Shown: positions 1 to 10,683, counted from the stretch's first letter. The stretch: DNA of 64,000 nt from Canna indica (GCA_034359265.1 CP136896.1:19499501-19563500), one strand, 5' to 3'. Numbers and translations: made by a program. Notes: generated by a model from the sequence alone, not told the origin.

Positions 1-646
1 AAGAAAATTAAAAAGGACAATTCTAAGCTTACTAGTCACTTGCATGTCTTAGAAATTGAAAATGAAAAATTGAACACTAGTATGCTTGATACATGCCATG
101 ATGATTTGAAGCTTGAAATTAAGAACTTAAAACATAGAAATGAAAAGTTAGATATTGAAAATGATGAATTATTAAGTAAAACTTCCAAAATTAGAAATGA
201 AAATGAGAGCTTGAAAAATAGATTAAAACTAGAGGGTAATGATTCTTCAAATGATTTCAAAATGAAAAATGAGAGTTTGAAAAATGAAAATTGTTTGTTG
301 AGATCTCAATCTCATGCATTGCATAAGTCCATTAATGACTTGAAAAATGAGGTTGTTCTCTTGAGTAAGAAAATACATAATTTATCCGATGTTTCATCCT
401 TTAGAAACTTTAGGAAGAAAAATATTTTACTTAAGAATGCTCATGTCCATCATCCTTCTTATGTTAAGCATTCTAACATTAAATCTCATGTCCATGTTAA
501 AAATAAAAAGAAAAAGTTTCATGGACATTATTTTTGTTGTTAAGACACTTTGGGTACCTAAGCCCATTGACCCCCAAGGACCCAAAGCCATTTGGGTACC
601 AAAGGTCTCTTGCTCTATTGTCGGGGGAGCTACCACACAAGGATGA
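1..646 (+). pseudogene. gag C-terminal part, element A (frameshifted)
   Basis: Open from the first base to a TAA at 541-543. The protein is charged and Lys/Glu/Asn-rich, a predicted coiled coil, followed by a His/Ser/Lys-rich stretch ending in HGHYFCC. The intact homologue in element B continues with a CCHC-like motif (CCGIFGH...DC) and a tail containing WVPKVSS. Here about 56 bp coding the middle of that motif are missing, so the frame breaks, and the conserved tail (KTLWVPKPIDPQGPKAIWVPKV...GGATTQG, stop) resumes in another frame at 542-646. In the family this gag packages element RNA into virus-like particles; this copy is dead. The N-terminal half lies outside the window. Confidence 0.8.
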
Positions 647-908
647 GATGAAGGTGGTTGATTGAAGTTGTTTGGGAATTCAAAGATTATACCTTTTCAA
701 AGTTGCAACTTCAAGTGATCTTGATGCCTTAGTAAGGTTGGCATCAAAAGTACTTTGGTATCATCTCCTATACCCTCTTGCTTAAGTTATAGTTGGAATT
801 TGATATATGCTTAATATTAGTAGATTTTCCGCTCTTGATAAGTTTCAAAAATGCTTTTTGACTTTTGATTTCCCGATCTCTTCGGAGACCTATGTAGCCT
901 GTAAAGGG

Positions 909-2428
909 TGTTGGCTTTAGGTTTTCAACCTTAGCCTTAATCTCGATTTTGATGGTTTTGATGATAACAAATATGGAACTAATAATTTCATTGAGAATAT
1001 CTTTCAGGTTCCATATCGACTAGCGTTCGATGTCCTCGATTGGATAAATCAGAGAAATCACAAAATTAGAAGGACATTGATCGTCGCGCTCGAATTCATC
1101 GCAAAAGTTTGTCGAAGATCGACGAGTGCACCAAAGTCGCTTGGATGAGTCCAAAGATCAAGTCAAAAGCTCTCCAAGATGATGCTAGTTGAAAGCCGAA
1201 ACCCGGAAACAAAGCGTGGAAGAAATAGGCTGAAAAAACAATTTCAGCCTATGTTCGGTCGACCGGGGGGTCGACCGAATAGGGTAAAAAAAAAGAAAGG
1301 CCCAGCCATTTCGGTCGACTGAACACTACCGAAAAATGGGAGTGGGTACTTCGATCGACCAGTCAGTCGACCGACAGTGGCGGCTTTTGGGCAGAAGGCT
1401 TGGCGGTCGACCGACCTGCGTATAAGCCTAAGACGCAATCACGTCGGTCGACCGACGGGTCGACCGAAGATCGTGGATCGCGCGATTTGTGTCTGGCGAT
1501 CGACCCATCGGTCGACCGACCACAGGGAAAATTGCAACGGTCGAATGACTGGTCGACCGATGCTTCGATCGGCGCTTCGATCGGCGATATGCAACAGATA
1601 GTTTTCTATCAATTGAGTGTTGTTTCTTCACCAGGGTATAAATATACCCTCATAAGATTCTTTTAACTTCTTCCCTGATTTCTACAGATATTATTGAGCA
1701 TTTAAAGGGGAGTTTAAAGCCTTCTAAGCGATTGATTGAAGCACGCCTATTCCTCTGTTGAGTTCACTCTTCAAGCACCAGCTGCGGGCTCAACTCGAGT
1801 TTTGATCAAGCTTATCCCTTGACGAGTTGAAGGAGCCAAAGGCTTGCAAAGGAGCGTTTAATATTGGTTTAATCATTTAGCTCTTTTATTTGTATTTTAA
1901 CGAGTTATTTGAAACTGTTAATTTGGATTTTTGCATGATAGACCTAGGTTGTTAGGTCTTGATTGGAAGTGGTATCCTTGGTATTGGAGTAAAGCCACTT
2001 GTGTAAACTTAGAGCTTACTAGGACTAGTTCTAGTTGTCCCTTAGGTTGAGGTGAGAAAGTGCTCTCGGTAAAAAGGAGGGATACTTCCGGGTGTGGAAG
2101 TGCCTTCGGTTGGAGAGCGGAGACTTTCCGGTGAAAAGTCCTCGTTGTAAGGGAAACTCGATTAATCTAGTAAAACCTAGTTTGGAAATCCTAAGCGGGG
2201 TTCTTAGGTAGTGGAGTAGGCATTGGGGCCGAACCACTATAAATGCTTGTGTTTGCATTATTGATTTCTTGTTTGTTTTAATTGCTTAATCATTTATTGC
2301 TTCCGCACTCAATCATCAAATCGCCAATTGCCTAACTAATTAAGTAATCGATTAAATTGGAATTTAGGCTAATTGAATTAGTAAACACACTATTCAACCC
2401 CCCCTCTAGTGTGGCCATTTCGCCTTCA
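909..2428 (+). mobile_element. Solo LTR (family of A-D), nested in element A
   Basis: Begins TGTTGGCTTTAGG and ends CCTTCA, with internal order matching the other LTRs: palindrome-rich U3, TATA box at 1637-1644, conserved R/U5 block and a C-run before the end. It sits inside the element A interior: the phrase 'cctgtaatgggctcatg', intact at 63367, is split here. Flanks AAGGG (904-908) and ATGGG (2429-2433) are a 5-bp target duplication with one mismatch. Only one LTR is present, so it arose by recombination between two LTRs. Length 1520 bp. Confidence 0.88.
1250..1644 (+). promoter_or_regulatory. U3 palindrome array and TATA box of the solo LTR
   Basis: Repeated copies of the self-complementary 12-mer TCGGTCGACCGA and variants (TCGATCGACC, GGTCGACCGA), usually in close pairs, spaced by 40-60 bp of A-rich sequence. 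A TATAAATA box follows at 1637-1644. The array is CpG-rich while the surroundings are CpG-poor. Position upstream of TATA suggests the element's promoter/enhancer; function is inferred. Confidence 0.6.
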
Positions 2429-4759
2429 ATGGGCTCATGCGACCTTGCGGTTTTAAATCGTAGGCTCATTGTGGTCTTTTGATTTTCAACCAATAGGAAG
2501 GGTTAGAGATATTATGTTTCAAAATTCTATATTTTGATGTCTCTCGATTCGTTTTGGTTTCATGACGATATTACTTAAAACAGACTTTTCACTATCTAGC
2601 TTAGGTTGAAATTCTCATATAAAGATTTCTATTTTCACCTCGCTATTTAGTTTGATCGCTTGCATGTAGCTTTGGTTTCATTTTCTACTAATAAAGTCTA
2701 CTTGCAAGTTGTGAATGTTAATGGAAGGCTATACTATCTAAAAGAAAATGGAAAAGAAAATGAAAGGTTTGGGAATATTTTCAGGAATGAGGTATGAATT
2801 TAATTTTGTAAAAATCTTAGTATAATATTTGAATACCTATGCTTAAATGATTTTTCTATGCTCATGATTGATTATGCATGATAAATATTTGAATTTTCAT
2901 GAGTAGAAAAAATCTTGATAACTTAGCTCATTTCATGATATCGTGATATTTATGAAATCGGACTAGGTTGAAATTTTTCTTTAGAGACTTCATTTTAAGT
3001 TGAAAATTGGATGAACATGTTTAGTTGTGTTAATGATTAGTTGTCATGTGCTTAAAATTGAAAGTTCATGAGAAATTGAGTAAAATGATTACTAGTTCAC
3101 ATTAGGGGACTTAAGTTTGACCCAAGTCATTAAATCGACTTGGACATTTCATTTTAAGTCCGAACTTATAAACATATTTAGGAATATGTATGACATATTT
3201 CCATACACTTAGAATGAGAAATTCATATGGATATGGATAAAATGACATAGAGGTCATTTCATGATAACCTCTTTTGAACCAAGTTGACCCAAGTCAATAA
3301 ATTGACTTAGAGGTCTCATTTTCAATCCATATTTGATAAACATGTTTAGATTTACTCATGTTAGTTGTCCATAGGTTTAAGTTTGAAAAAACCATGAGTA
3401 ATTGATAAGATTGACACTTAACAAGTTTCATGATAACTAGTTTAGTTTTGAATAAAACCATGCTAGGTTGATATCTTAACTTAACGATATAATTTTCATT
3501 TCAAACTTGACATACACTCTTTACATGATCATTTTATGGTGTCATAAAAGCTTGAATGAAAATTGAACATATTTTGAAAAATTACTGAAAATTGTGAAAA
3601 TGCCATTGAAATTTTAGTTTTAAAATAGTTTATTCAATGAATTTTAGAAAAAATAAAGAAAATTGATTTTGAGATGATTCTTGAAGTTGCACTTTCGTTG
3701 AAAAATCTAGTATGTTGTGTACAAATTTCAAAAAATTTCATCAAGAATCTGATTTATAATGAAAATTTGAAGTTGAATTTCGAAAACTCAAAGTATCACT
3801 TACTTGAAATACTCACTTTTTCGATACTTTGATTTCTCATCAAAAACTTTAAATAAAAACTCATGTATATTATTTTGATTCTATGTCTAATATCATTCAC
3901 ACCATTGCTTGAGTAAAATTAATCCTAGGAATGATTTTGATAATTTGAATGATAGCTAGAAATATTCACTCTTTCATTGAAAACAATATAGGATGAAAAA
4001 TGAACTTAGATAATTCATTTTGAGCTCAAACTTGACACACGCATCTTAAATGATTAGATATTGATATCTGAAAAGTTTGAATAAAAAATAATAACTTTCG
4101 GAAAAAGACCTAAAATTTACAAAAATACCCCGGTACTTTCAAGAATTTTATGAATTTATAGGAAATTAATTTTTGACTGATTCTTGAACCTGTAGATTCC
4201 TTGGAAAATCTAGTTTGTCCAGTTAAAGTTTCAAAAGTTTGCCTCAAGAATGAAATCGTGCTAAGTTCACATTTTGATCAAATGTCATTAGTTTCACCTC
4301 AAACTTGATATACATGCTTTAAATACCATATCTTGGTATTTTGAAAGTTTGAATGAAATCTAAAAATATCATGAAAAAGATATGATTCACGAAAATATCC
4401 ATACTTGAGTAAATACATGATTATTAGTTTTGGATTCTATCTATCATTCCTTGATATCATGTATTGATTAGTCTCAAAATCGATATAATGTTTTCATCCC
4501 TTGACTTGGTTGACTTTGGCTTTCATGAAAAATGTTTTCTAGTCTCAACCTTGATTTTAATTGTCTTTTCTAGCTCTTTTTGATTGATGTCAAAAGGGGA
4601 AGAAAAATATAGGTAAAGGAAAGAAAATATAGGAAAATCATACATATAGATAGGGGGAGTTTATTTATATAGATATGCATGTTGATAGAGGGAGAAATCC
4701 CTTAGTTGATATCCTTTATGCTTAAATGATATATTTTCTTAAGGATGTTTGTCATCATC
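2429..4759 (+). other. Non-coding interior of element A, degenerate ~170-bp modules
   Basis: No frame of note over 2.3 kb. The sequence is AT-rich and full of recurring phrases: a block with a core like CATTTTAAGTCCAAACTT followed by AAACATGTTTAG recurs near 3146, 3314 and 3488, and in weaker form near 4013 and 4288. Each is followed by 'catgagta' and 'ctaggttgat' phrases. The same interior is found in elements C and D, so it is conserved at the DNA level without coding. It may hold signals for packaging or integration, or simply be old filler. Confidence 0.7.
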
Positions 4760-4772
4760 AAAAAGGAGGAGA
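4760..4772 (+). other. Polypurine tract of element A
   Basis: AAAAAGGAGGAGA directly upstream of the 3' LTR start. It matches the tract in element C (59221-59233) and primes plus-strand DNA synthesis in LTR elements. Confidence 0.8.
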
Positions 4773-4773
4773 T

Positions 4774-6231
4774 TGTTGGCCTAAGGTTTTCTACCTTGGT
4801 CTTAATTTCGGTTTTGATGATAACAAACATGGAACTAGTGTTTCATTAAGAAATATTTTCAAGTTCCATATTGATTAGCGCTCGATGTCTTCGATCGGAA
4901 ATATAAGAGAAATCAGAAAATCGAAAGGACATTGATTGTCACATTCAGGTTCATCCTGGAAATCTCTCAAAGATCGACGCGTGCACCAAAGATGTCTTGG
5001 ATGAGTCTAAAAAACACATGGAAACCTCTCCAAGTTGACGCACGTTGAATGCCGGAACCCGGAAACAAAGCGTGCAAGAAGAAGGCTGAAAAAATCAAGT
5101 TCAACCTAGGTTCGATGGACCAGTCAGTCGACTGAATGCAGTTAAAAAATGGCAGTAGCCATTTCGGTCAACCGATCGATCGACCGAACAGTGCCAAAAA
5201 TTGGCAATGGCTACTTTTGTCGATCGGGCGATCGACCGACCGAGGCCGAAATTTGGCAGTGCGTGTGTCAGTCGACCGGATTGCAGATCACTGAACTCGC
5301 GACTCATTCGATCGACCCATCGATCGACCGAATAGCGCGATTAAAGCAGCGGTCGCGGGCGATCGATCAGTTGGTCGAACGACGATCGACCGGCAAGCGA
5401 TCGAACGGAAGAAACGGCTAGTTTTTCAATTCGCCCATTGAGCCAGCTGTTTCATTTTATTTCTTCTTGGTCTATAAATACCCAAGCCTAAGCCTTCCTA
5501 AGACACTTTTGATCATTCCAAAACTTCATTGAGCCATCCTTGATCAATTCCAAAGCTTTCATTGAGCCAATTCTTAGAGAAACCCTAACTTTGATATCTC
5601 ATCCCTTTGATTGAGCCTTACCTTCATTGTTTCATCATCAAAGGCATCAAGAGGAAGCTAGGAATCTTGTGGTGGAGCTATGTACTTCATTTGTTGATTT
5701 ATTTATCCATTTATTGGTGTATTTTATTGTTTATTTCATTGTAACTGAACTTGTGTAAACCTAGGTTGCTAGGTTTGATTGAGTTGATGCTTGCCTTGGT
5801 GTTAAGGCTTAAACCCACCGTTGTAAACGTAATTTACTAGGATTAGTTGAGTTGTCCCTTAGGTTGAGGTGGAAGAGTGCTCTCGTTAAGAAGACAAAGA
5901 CTTCCGGGTGTGGAAGTACCTTGGGTTGAGAGTGAGACTCTTCGGGTCAAAGTCCTCTTTGTAAGGGAAACGATTTAATCTAGTAAACTAAGTTTGGAAA
6001 TTCTAATAGGGGTGCTTAATTAGTGGAGTAGGCATTGGGGTCGAACCTCTATAAATACTTGTGTTAGCATTGATAGTTTGTTTGTGTTTACTGCTTCATA
6101 TTTATTGCTTTCGCTTGATATAAATATCATGCTTAGCTTAACTAATCAAGAAATGATCAAAATCAGAATTAGGCGATAAATTAGTTAACACACTATTCAC
6201 CCCCCCTCTAGTGTGGTCATTTCATACAACA
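4774..6231 (+). mobile_element. 3' LTR of element A
   Basis: Starts TGTTGGCC and ends TACAACA. The U3 palindrome array is followed by a TATA box, then the block containing GGTGTGGAAGTACCTTGG and GGCATTGGGGTCGAACC typical of this family, then a C-run and the end hairpin CACACTA/TAGTGTG. Length 1458 bp, the short LTR subtype like those of element C. Confidence 0.88.
5110..5480 (+). promoter_or_regulatory. U3 palindrome array and TATA box, element A 3' LTR
   Basis: Tandem modules of about 52-54 bp, each with a paired TCGRTCGACC...GGTCGACCGA motif followed by a phrase like 'gccaaaaattggcagtagc'. TATAAATA lies at 5473-5480. Inferred promoter-proximal array. Confidence 0.6.
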
Positions 6232-7179
6232 ATAATCACTTGGAGTTGTTATATTGTTGATCATGATGATGTTATGTTAGTATCATGTTGTTCATGTTGT
6301 TATATTGTCGATCATGGTGATATATATACCTTGTTGCACTCTTAGAGTCGACTTGTATGGTTGATGTCGATCTAGAGGCTACGGCCTTGGAGAGGACTTC
6401 GGTTGAAGACCATTTCGGTGTGGTACCCCCCAGGCATGGAAGATGGTATATATGATATTGAATAGTCGCACGTTGGGCACCTTCGGGTGCGATGATGTCG
6501 GATGCGACATTTGACGGACTACCTGCTTGTTGGGGGTAGTTGTATCATCGTTGGAGCAGACGATTGATGCCACTCTGCAGGTGATAGAGTGCGAGGTTTT
6601 TACCCAATGGTCCACATGCTCGATGATTCAGTTGATGTTATTTAGGAGTATGTGAGGAGTGATTATTGTGTTCATTGCCTTTGACTGCATCTTAGGCCAT
6701 GTTGTTTTTCATTGTTGAGTTGACACTTGATGCTTGTTGATCATATTGTGATTCTCCTACTCAGCACCCGCTGATCTCCGTTGTTTTCGCTTCAGACTTG
6801 CAGGGGTGAGCGGTCGATTTGTAGATCGAGGTGTAGATAGTTTTTAGACAATTAGTAGACAGTCGTAGATGTAGAGCTCTGATGGTGACTGCTTTTGTAT
6901 TTTTTTTCATTTTGTTGCCTTATAACGCTAAACCTTAATATTGTTATTTTGGAGCTGTAATATGTATAACTATTTTATATTTTGTTAAATCTTGTATTTG
7001 ATCGGACTGATCCTTATCGTATGTACTGTCGGACTTATGGATTGTAATTATTGGTTTTAATATTGTTATTTTATTTTATGTTATGATTTGTGGCTTTTCC
7101 TTCCGCTGTGCGGTGTTCGAGTCGCCGCCGCATCTCGGGTTGGGGCCACCAGGGGCGGGCCCGGGGTTGGGGCGCGACA
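6232..7179 (+). mobile_element. Probable Gypsy-type LTR remnant
   Basis: No gene. The right end, GGGGCGCGACA at 7169-7179, resembles the termini of the Gypsy-type LTRs at 42202 and 47521 (GGGCGTGACA, GGGTGTGACG). Near 6770-6810 there is a 'ctactcagcacccgctgatc ... acttgcagg' phrase common near R/U5 of plant Gypsy LTRs. The left end is hidden by the insertion of element A, so it is partial. Its class is inferred from these motifs only. Confidence 0.5.
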
Positions 7180-7184
7180 TTTAA

Positions 7185-7346
7185 AAACATAATTTTGAAG
7201 TTGTAAGAAATGACAATAGCTTTTTTGAACCACGTGCCTGTTTTCTTCCCTCGGAACAATTAAGAGAAAAGTTTTTAACTTTTAGTGAACAAGCTAGCAA
7301 AAGTTGTTTTCGGTGCCTAGAGTTTGATCAAACACAAGAAAAAGAT
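7185..7346 (+). other. Possible exon relic cut by the TRIM
   Basis: An open frame of 54 codons with no start codon lies between the Gypsy LTR end and the TRIM. It encodes a protein-like, cysteine-containing sequence including FEPRACFLPSEQLREKF and CFRCLEFDQTQEKD. Counting one copy of the AAGAT target site, the frame continues past the TRIM for nine codons (NKELWIKKQ) to a stop near 7909. Amino-acid make-up is unlike the translated AT-rich noise around it. I do not recognise the family. It may be an exon of a resident gene broken by insertions, or chance. Confidence 0.3.
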
Positions 7347-7878
7347 TGTTAAAGTCACACATTGGTTAAAAATATGGCCAATATAACCTTTAAATAGTTT
7401 GGACAATCCTCTCCCCAAGAGCTAGTTTTTTGGGTGAGTTAGGCATACTAATTTCTTAACATGGTATCAGAACCAATTGTGTGGTTGATATTGTACCACC
7501 CACAGATGTCCAGTCCTGCAAAACTCCATGCTCCAGATGTTCAATCCTGGGCGTGAGGGGGGTATGTTAAAGTCCCGCATTGGTTAAAATAGGGGAGAGG
7601 ATTGTCCAAACTATTTAAAGGCTATCTTGACCATATTTTTAACCAATGTGGGACTTTAACACACCCCCCTCATGCCCAGGATTGGACATCTGGAGCATGG
7701 AGTTTTGCAGGACTGGACATCTGCGGGTGACACAATATCAACCACAGGTTTGGCTCTAATACCATGTTAAGAAATTAGTGGGCCTAACTCATCCCAAATG
7801 TTAGCTCATGGGGAGAGGATTGCCCAAACTATTTAAAGGCTATCTTGGCCATATTTTAACCAATGTGTGACTTTAACA
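7347..7878. mobile_element. Palindromic (head-to-head) TRIM retrotransposon
   Basis: The left unit reads plus: LTR of 115 bp (7347-7461, TGTTAAAGTC...TTCTTAACA), primer site TGGTATCAGAACC (7462-7474), about 90 bp of interior, a G-rich polypurine tract and the first ~27 bp of a second LTR from 7565. The right unit is the same thing reversed: partial LTR (7592-7661), interior, primer site complement (7752-7764) and LTR of 114 bp (7765-7878). The whole 532-bp palindrome is flanked by AAGAT on both sides (7342-7346, 7879-7883). No coding capacity. Termini and primer site match plant TRIM/SMART elements. Confidence 0.85.
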
Positions 7879-7883
7879 AAGAT

Positions 7884-8114
7884 AACAAGGAATTATGGAT
7901 TAAAAAACAATGAAACAAAAACAAAGATAATTTGGTTTGACAGATAGGGAACAGGAGTATACGATGGTATCTTATATTTCAGCGGAATAAGAGTATTAAT
8001 TAGGAGAAAACCCAGCTATTGACCCCATTGTAATCTGGATTGTTAATAGAAACCATTACAGGTAACATGACATGAGGCATCTGGATGCCAGAAATATATG
8101 ATACCTATTTAATA
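7884..8114. other. Spacer between TRIM and Pack-MULE
   Basis: After the short frame continuing from 7185-7346 there is AT-rich DNA with pyrimidine-AG stretches resembling splice acceptors. I cannot assign it. Confidence 0.3.
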
Positions 8115-8455
8115 GACTAAAAAATCACAAGATTTGCAAAAATTTTATGTTCTACCCGCGGTTTCAAAATTCATCTGTAAATGCACAACATTTACATCCG
8201 TTTATGCCATCTACCAAATCGTCAAGTGCCGTCTCAACTTAGCTGACATGGAGAAAAACAGCTCTTGCGTGGACTAATGGCTTCATACCTGACCTATTTA
8301 GTTGTGATCCCACATATTTTTCTCTCTCTCTTATCTTCTTCTTCTTCTTCCCCACTTCTTCTTCCACCGCCACTGCCACCTTGCACTGCTACCTCCTGCA
8401 AACCACCTTATATCCATAGCTCAGTTGGCTCGTGCAATCCATGGCGGCGGGGGAG
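8115..8455 (+). repeat. Pack-MULE left terminal inverted repeat
   Basis: Pairs with the reverse complement of 9925-10209. The outer ~190 bp align almost continuously; the inner part includes the CT-rich tract (8317-8350) and the gene-start region near 8440. Confidence 0.75.
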
Positions 8456-8640
8456 GCTCTCCATCGAAGGTGAAGGCGAGGTGGTCGGCGGCGAAGAAGT
8501 ACATGGGGAGGACCGAGTTCTTGAGCTAGCACTGCAGGAAGCGCTACACCACTGCATGTACACTCCCAGCATGTGGTACCTCTTCGCCCAGAAAAGGATG
8601 GGCCGGAGAAGATATATCCAAAGTTAAATCTAGAGGAGGA
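8456..8640 (+). other. Unidentified GC-rich cargo in the Pack-MULE
   Basis: A short open frame, in phase with 8265-8627, contains ELALQEALHHCMYTPSMWYLF. Its composition resembles captured coding DNA, but I cannot name a family. It may be a second captured fragment or a rearranged copy of the leader. Confidence 0.25.
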
Positions 8641-8954
8641 GAAATAGTAAGTGGCATACCATTAAGCCGAAGTTGCCGACCACAATGGTGTCTCACCATC
8701 ACCATCTAAAAAATTGATTAATCTGCAATAGTGTAACACAGAACAATTGAGAGAGAGAGGAAATATGAGGTCATGCTAATCTTACTCCCAACTACAAATA
8801 GACTATAAAATAACTTATCTTTCTTGAGGAGAATAGTAGTAAATGAATTGAAGACAAACATTTTATGTTAATGTTGAACACGTTTGATTCATGGTTGGGT
8901 CTTCTGCTTTAGCCACACACCTTGGAGAGGCACACGAGGAAGATGATCAAGAAA

Positions 8955-9930
8955 ACAAAGCATTATAGCCTAATGGCCACCCCAAGAACCAGCTTGCTCG
9001 GCCTGTGATGGCTCCTGCCGCCACTCCCACTGTCTCCACTCTCATCGTCGCTGCCATCATCGGAGTAATCCGAGTCCGCCCGGGTAGAATGACCCGGGGG
9101 CGGCGGTACCGGCTGCCCATACTTGTCGCAGCGAGCAATCCCGAGCTTGAGCTTGGAAGATAACCGCGAGTGGTTGTAGCAGAGGTCGTTGTTGCCACCC
9201 ACCTTGAAGACCTTGAGATTTCATACAAAGGATGCGTTGAAGGGGAAGACTCCCTAGAAGTTGTTGTTATCCAAATTTAGGAACTTTAGTTGTTTCATCT
9301 CGGAGAGGAACTTTGGGATGCTTCCGTTGAACTGATTTGAGCTCAGATCGAGGTGGATGAGTGCCGAAAGCTATGACATTGAGTCGGGGATTGGCTCAGA
9401 GATTGAGTTGTGCGCAAAAGAAGGTTGGAGGGGAGGTTGAGGTGAACGAGGTCGAGGGCATGCCAATGGTGGGGGACGACGCCAGTGAGGTTGGTGGCGG
9501 AGATGGTGACCGAGCGGAGATGGCACATCTGAGAGGGGATGATGGCAGGGCCATTGGAGGTGATGGGGACGCCGACAACAGAGAGGTCGGTGAGGTTCTA
9601 GAGGAGGGAGAGCCATATGCCGGAGAGGCATCGCAGGAGAAGGAAGGGAGGGAGCCAGCGAGCGGGGATCGGGCAGCGGAGGGTGGATAGGGCGCGGAGG
9701 GCGGTGGTGGGGAGGTCGAGGTTCGAGGAGCAGTTGGCGAGGCGAAGGGAGACGAGGTGTCGGAAGGGAGCAACGTTGTCGCTGGTGGTGGCGTTGTCGT
9801 GGGGGGAGGGGAGGCCGCAGGGGTGCCTAGCGGTGGGGAAGCCCATGGACTGGAGTGCGATGAGCTGTCGGGGGTCAAGGGTGGAACTTCACGCGGCAGT
9901 GGCAGGGGAGGCGGTCCGTCGCCGCCATGG
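8955..9930 (-). pseudogene. Captured LRR receptor-like protein fragment (RLP51/SNC2-like)
   Basis: On the minus strand, pieces in different frames give in order: ATG at about 9929; DPRQLIALQSMGFPT near 9870; [69 protein letters not shown] near 9190; an Asp/Ser-rich linker; and KLVLGVAI before the membrane segment should start (about 8970). This order and wording match plant RLP51/RLP55-type proteins (extracellular LRRs, juxtamembrane NxDLCYNH motif, one membrane helix), immune receptors acting at the plasma membrane. Several LRRs between about 9340 and 9200 are damaged and the frame shifts repeatedly, so it cannot make a receptor. The family match is from memory of conserved motifs. Confidence 0.7.
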
Positions 9931-10209
9931 ATTGCACGAGCAAGAAGAAGTGAGAGAAGAGAGAGAAAAATATGTGGGACTATATATATATATATATATT
10001 CCTTTTAAATAGCGGGCCCATAACTAAATAGGCCAGGTATGAAGCCGTTAGGTCACGCAAGTGTTATTTTTCTTCACGTCAGCTAAGTTGAGATGGTGCT
10101 TGACGATTTAGTAGATGATATAACGGATGTAAAGGTTGTGCATTTACAAGTGAATTTTGATAACGCGTGTAGAACATAAAATTTTTGCAAACCTTGGGAT
10201 TTTTTAGTC
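9925..10209 (-). repeat. Pack-MULE right terminal inverted repeat
   Basis: Complements 8115-8455. It holds a (TA)n run (about 9981-10000) absent from the left arm and includes the captured gene's start codon region, so the original 5' leader lies inside the repeat. Confidence 0.75.
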
Positions 10210-10683
10210 AATTATCCCTTTGCTAAAAGATGAATGTTCATTAAAGAATCACAAGACAAATAACTGATTTCTAAGGGAATAAAATTCTACAATGCAAGTA
10301 TAAAAGTTCTAAAAATGAGAACAACCGATTTAACTCTAGGAAGTTATCGTGGCGTGTTGAAGAGACACAACATTTCATAAACAAGAGAAAACACAAAAAA
10401 GAGTTCAAAAAGACTAAATATTGAATGCTTCAATGTCCAACAAAGTGCCAAGCGCTGATTCTCATTGACCAAAATCTTGGAAAAGCAAGTTGAAGAGATC
10501 AAGTTCAACCATCTAATCTCGAAAGAGACTATATATAAAGTTCGAGCTTCAGCCACGAATGATACATAAAAATCCTAATCACGAACGAAATCATTTCAAT
10601 TCAGGAAAGGAATCGGAAAGAATCTAGAAAAGAACGAATCGGAGACGAGGAACGGAAAGGATGATATGAACGATAACGCGCAC
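10210..10683. other. Unassigned spacer, possibly intronic
   Basis: AT-rich, no convincing frame; the minus-strand 70-codon frame at 10344-10556 has no recognisable motif. If the exon candidate at 10684-10761 is real, this stretch would be its first intron. Confidence 0.3.

Larger units (their letters stand above)
1..6231 (+). mobile_element. Element A: 3' part of a gag-only Copia-type LTR element
   Basis: The window opens inside the gag of an LTR retrotransposon. Reading right, there is gag tail (1-646), a long AT-rich non-coding interior (647-4773, split by a solo LTR at 909-2428), a polypurine tract (4760-4772) and a 3' LTR (4774-6231). No protease, integrase, reverse transcriptase or RNase H frame occurs between gag and the polypurine tract. 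The same order is seen in elements C and D, so lack of pol looks like the normal state of the family. The 5' LTR lies outside the window, so the target duplication cannot be checked. Confidence 0.85.
8115..10209. mobile_element. Pack-MULE (Mutator-like, carries a host gene fragment)
   Basis: Long terminal inverted repeats: left from GACTAAAAAATC (8115), right ending GATTTTTTAGTC (10209). The arms correspond for at least 200 bp (for example 'gtcaagtgccgtctcaactt' left, its complement near 10090 right) and, with gaps, up to about 8455 and 9925, where both carry a CT-rich leader and 'gtgcaatccATGgcggcg'. Arms longer than 100 bp with non-transposase cargo define Mutator-like Pack-MULEs. No transposase is present, and a clear 9-bp target duplication was not found. 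The cargo is a GC-rich LRR gene fragment on the minus strand. Confidence 0.8.

Noticed and set aside
1244..1666. Overlapping frames at 1244-1666, 5101-5421, 15237-15572 and 35057-35487
   Set aside because: All are translations of the CpG-rich palindrome arrays (repeated Arg-Ser-Thr-Asp text on both strands), not genes.
8265..8627. 120-codon plus frame in the Pack-MULE left part
   Set aside because: It starts within the terminal repeat, crosses a CT-rich tract and shows no known domain over most of its length. Only the short stretch noted as unidentified cargo may be real.
9396..9878. 160-codon minus frame rich in Pro/Ser and overlapping plus frames (9361-10012)
   Set aside because: They lie over the captured LRR gene, whose true fragments read in other minus frames with recognisable LRR wording. 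The long frames reflect GC-rich, stop-poor DNA.
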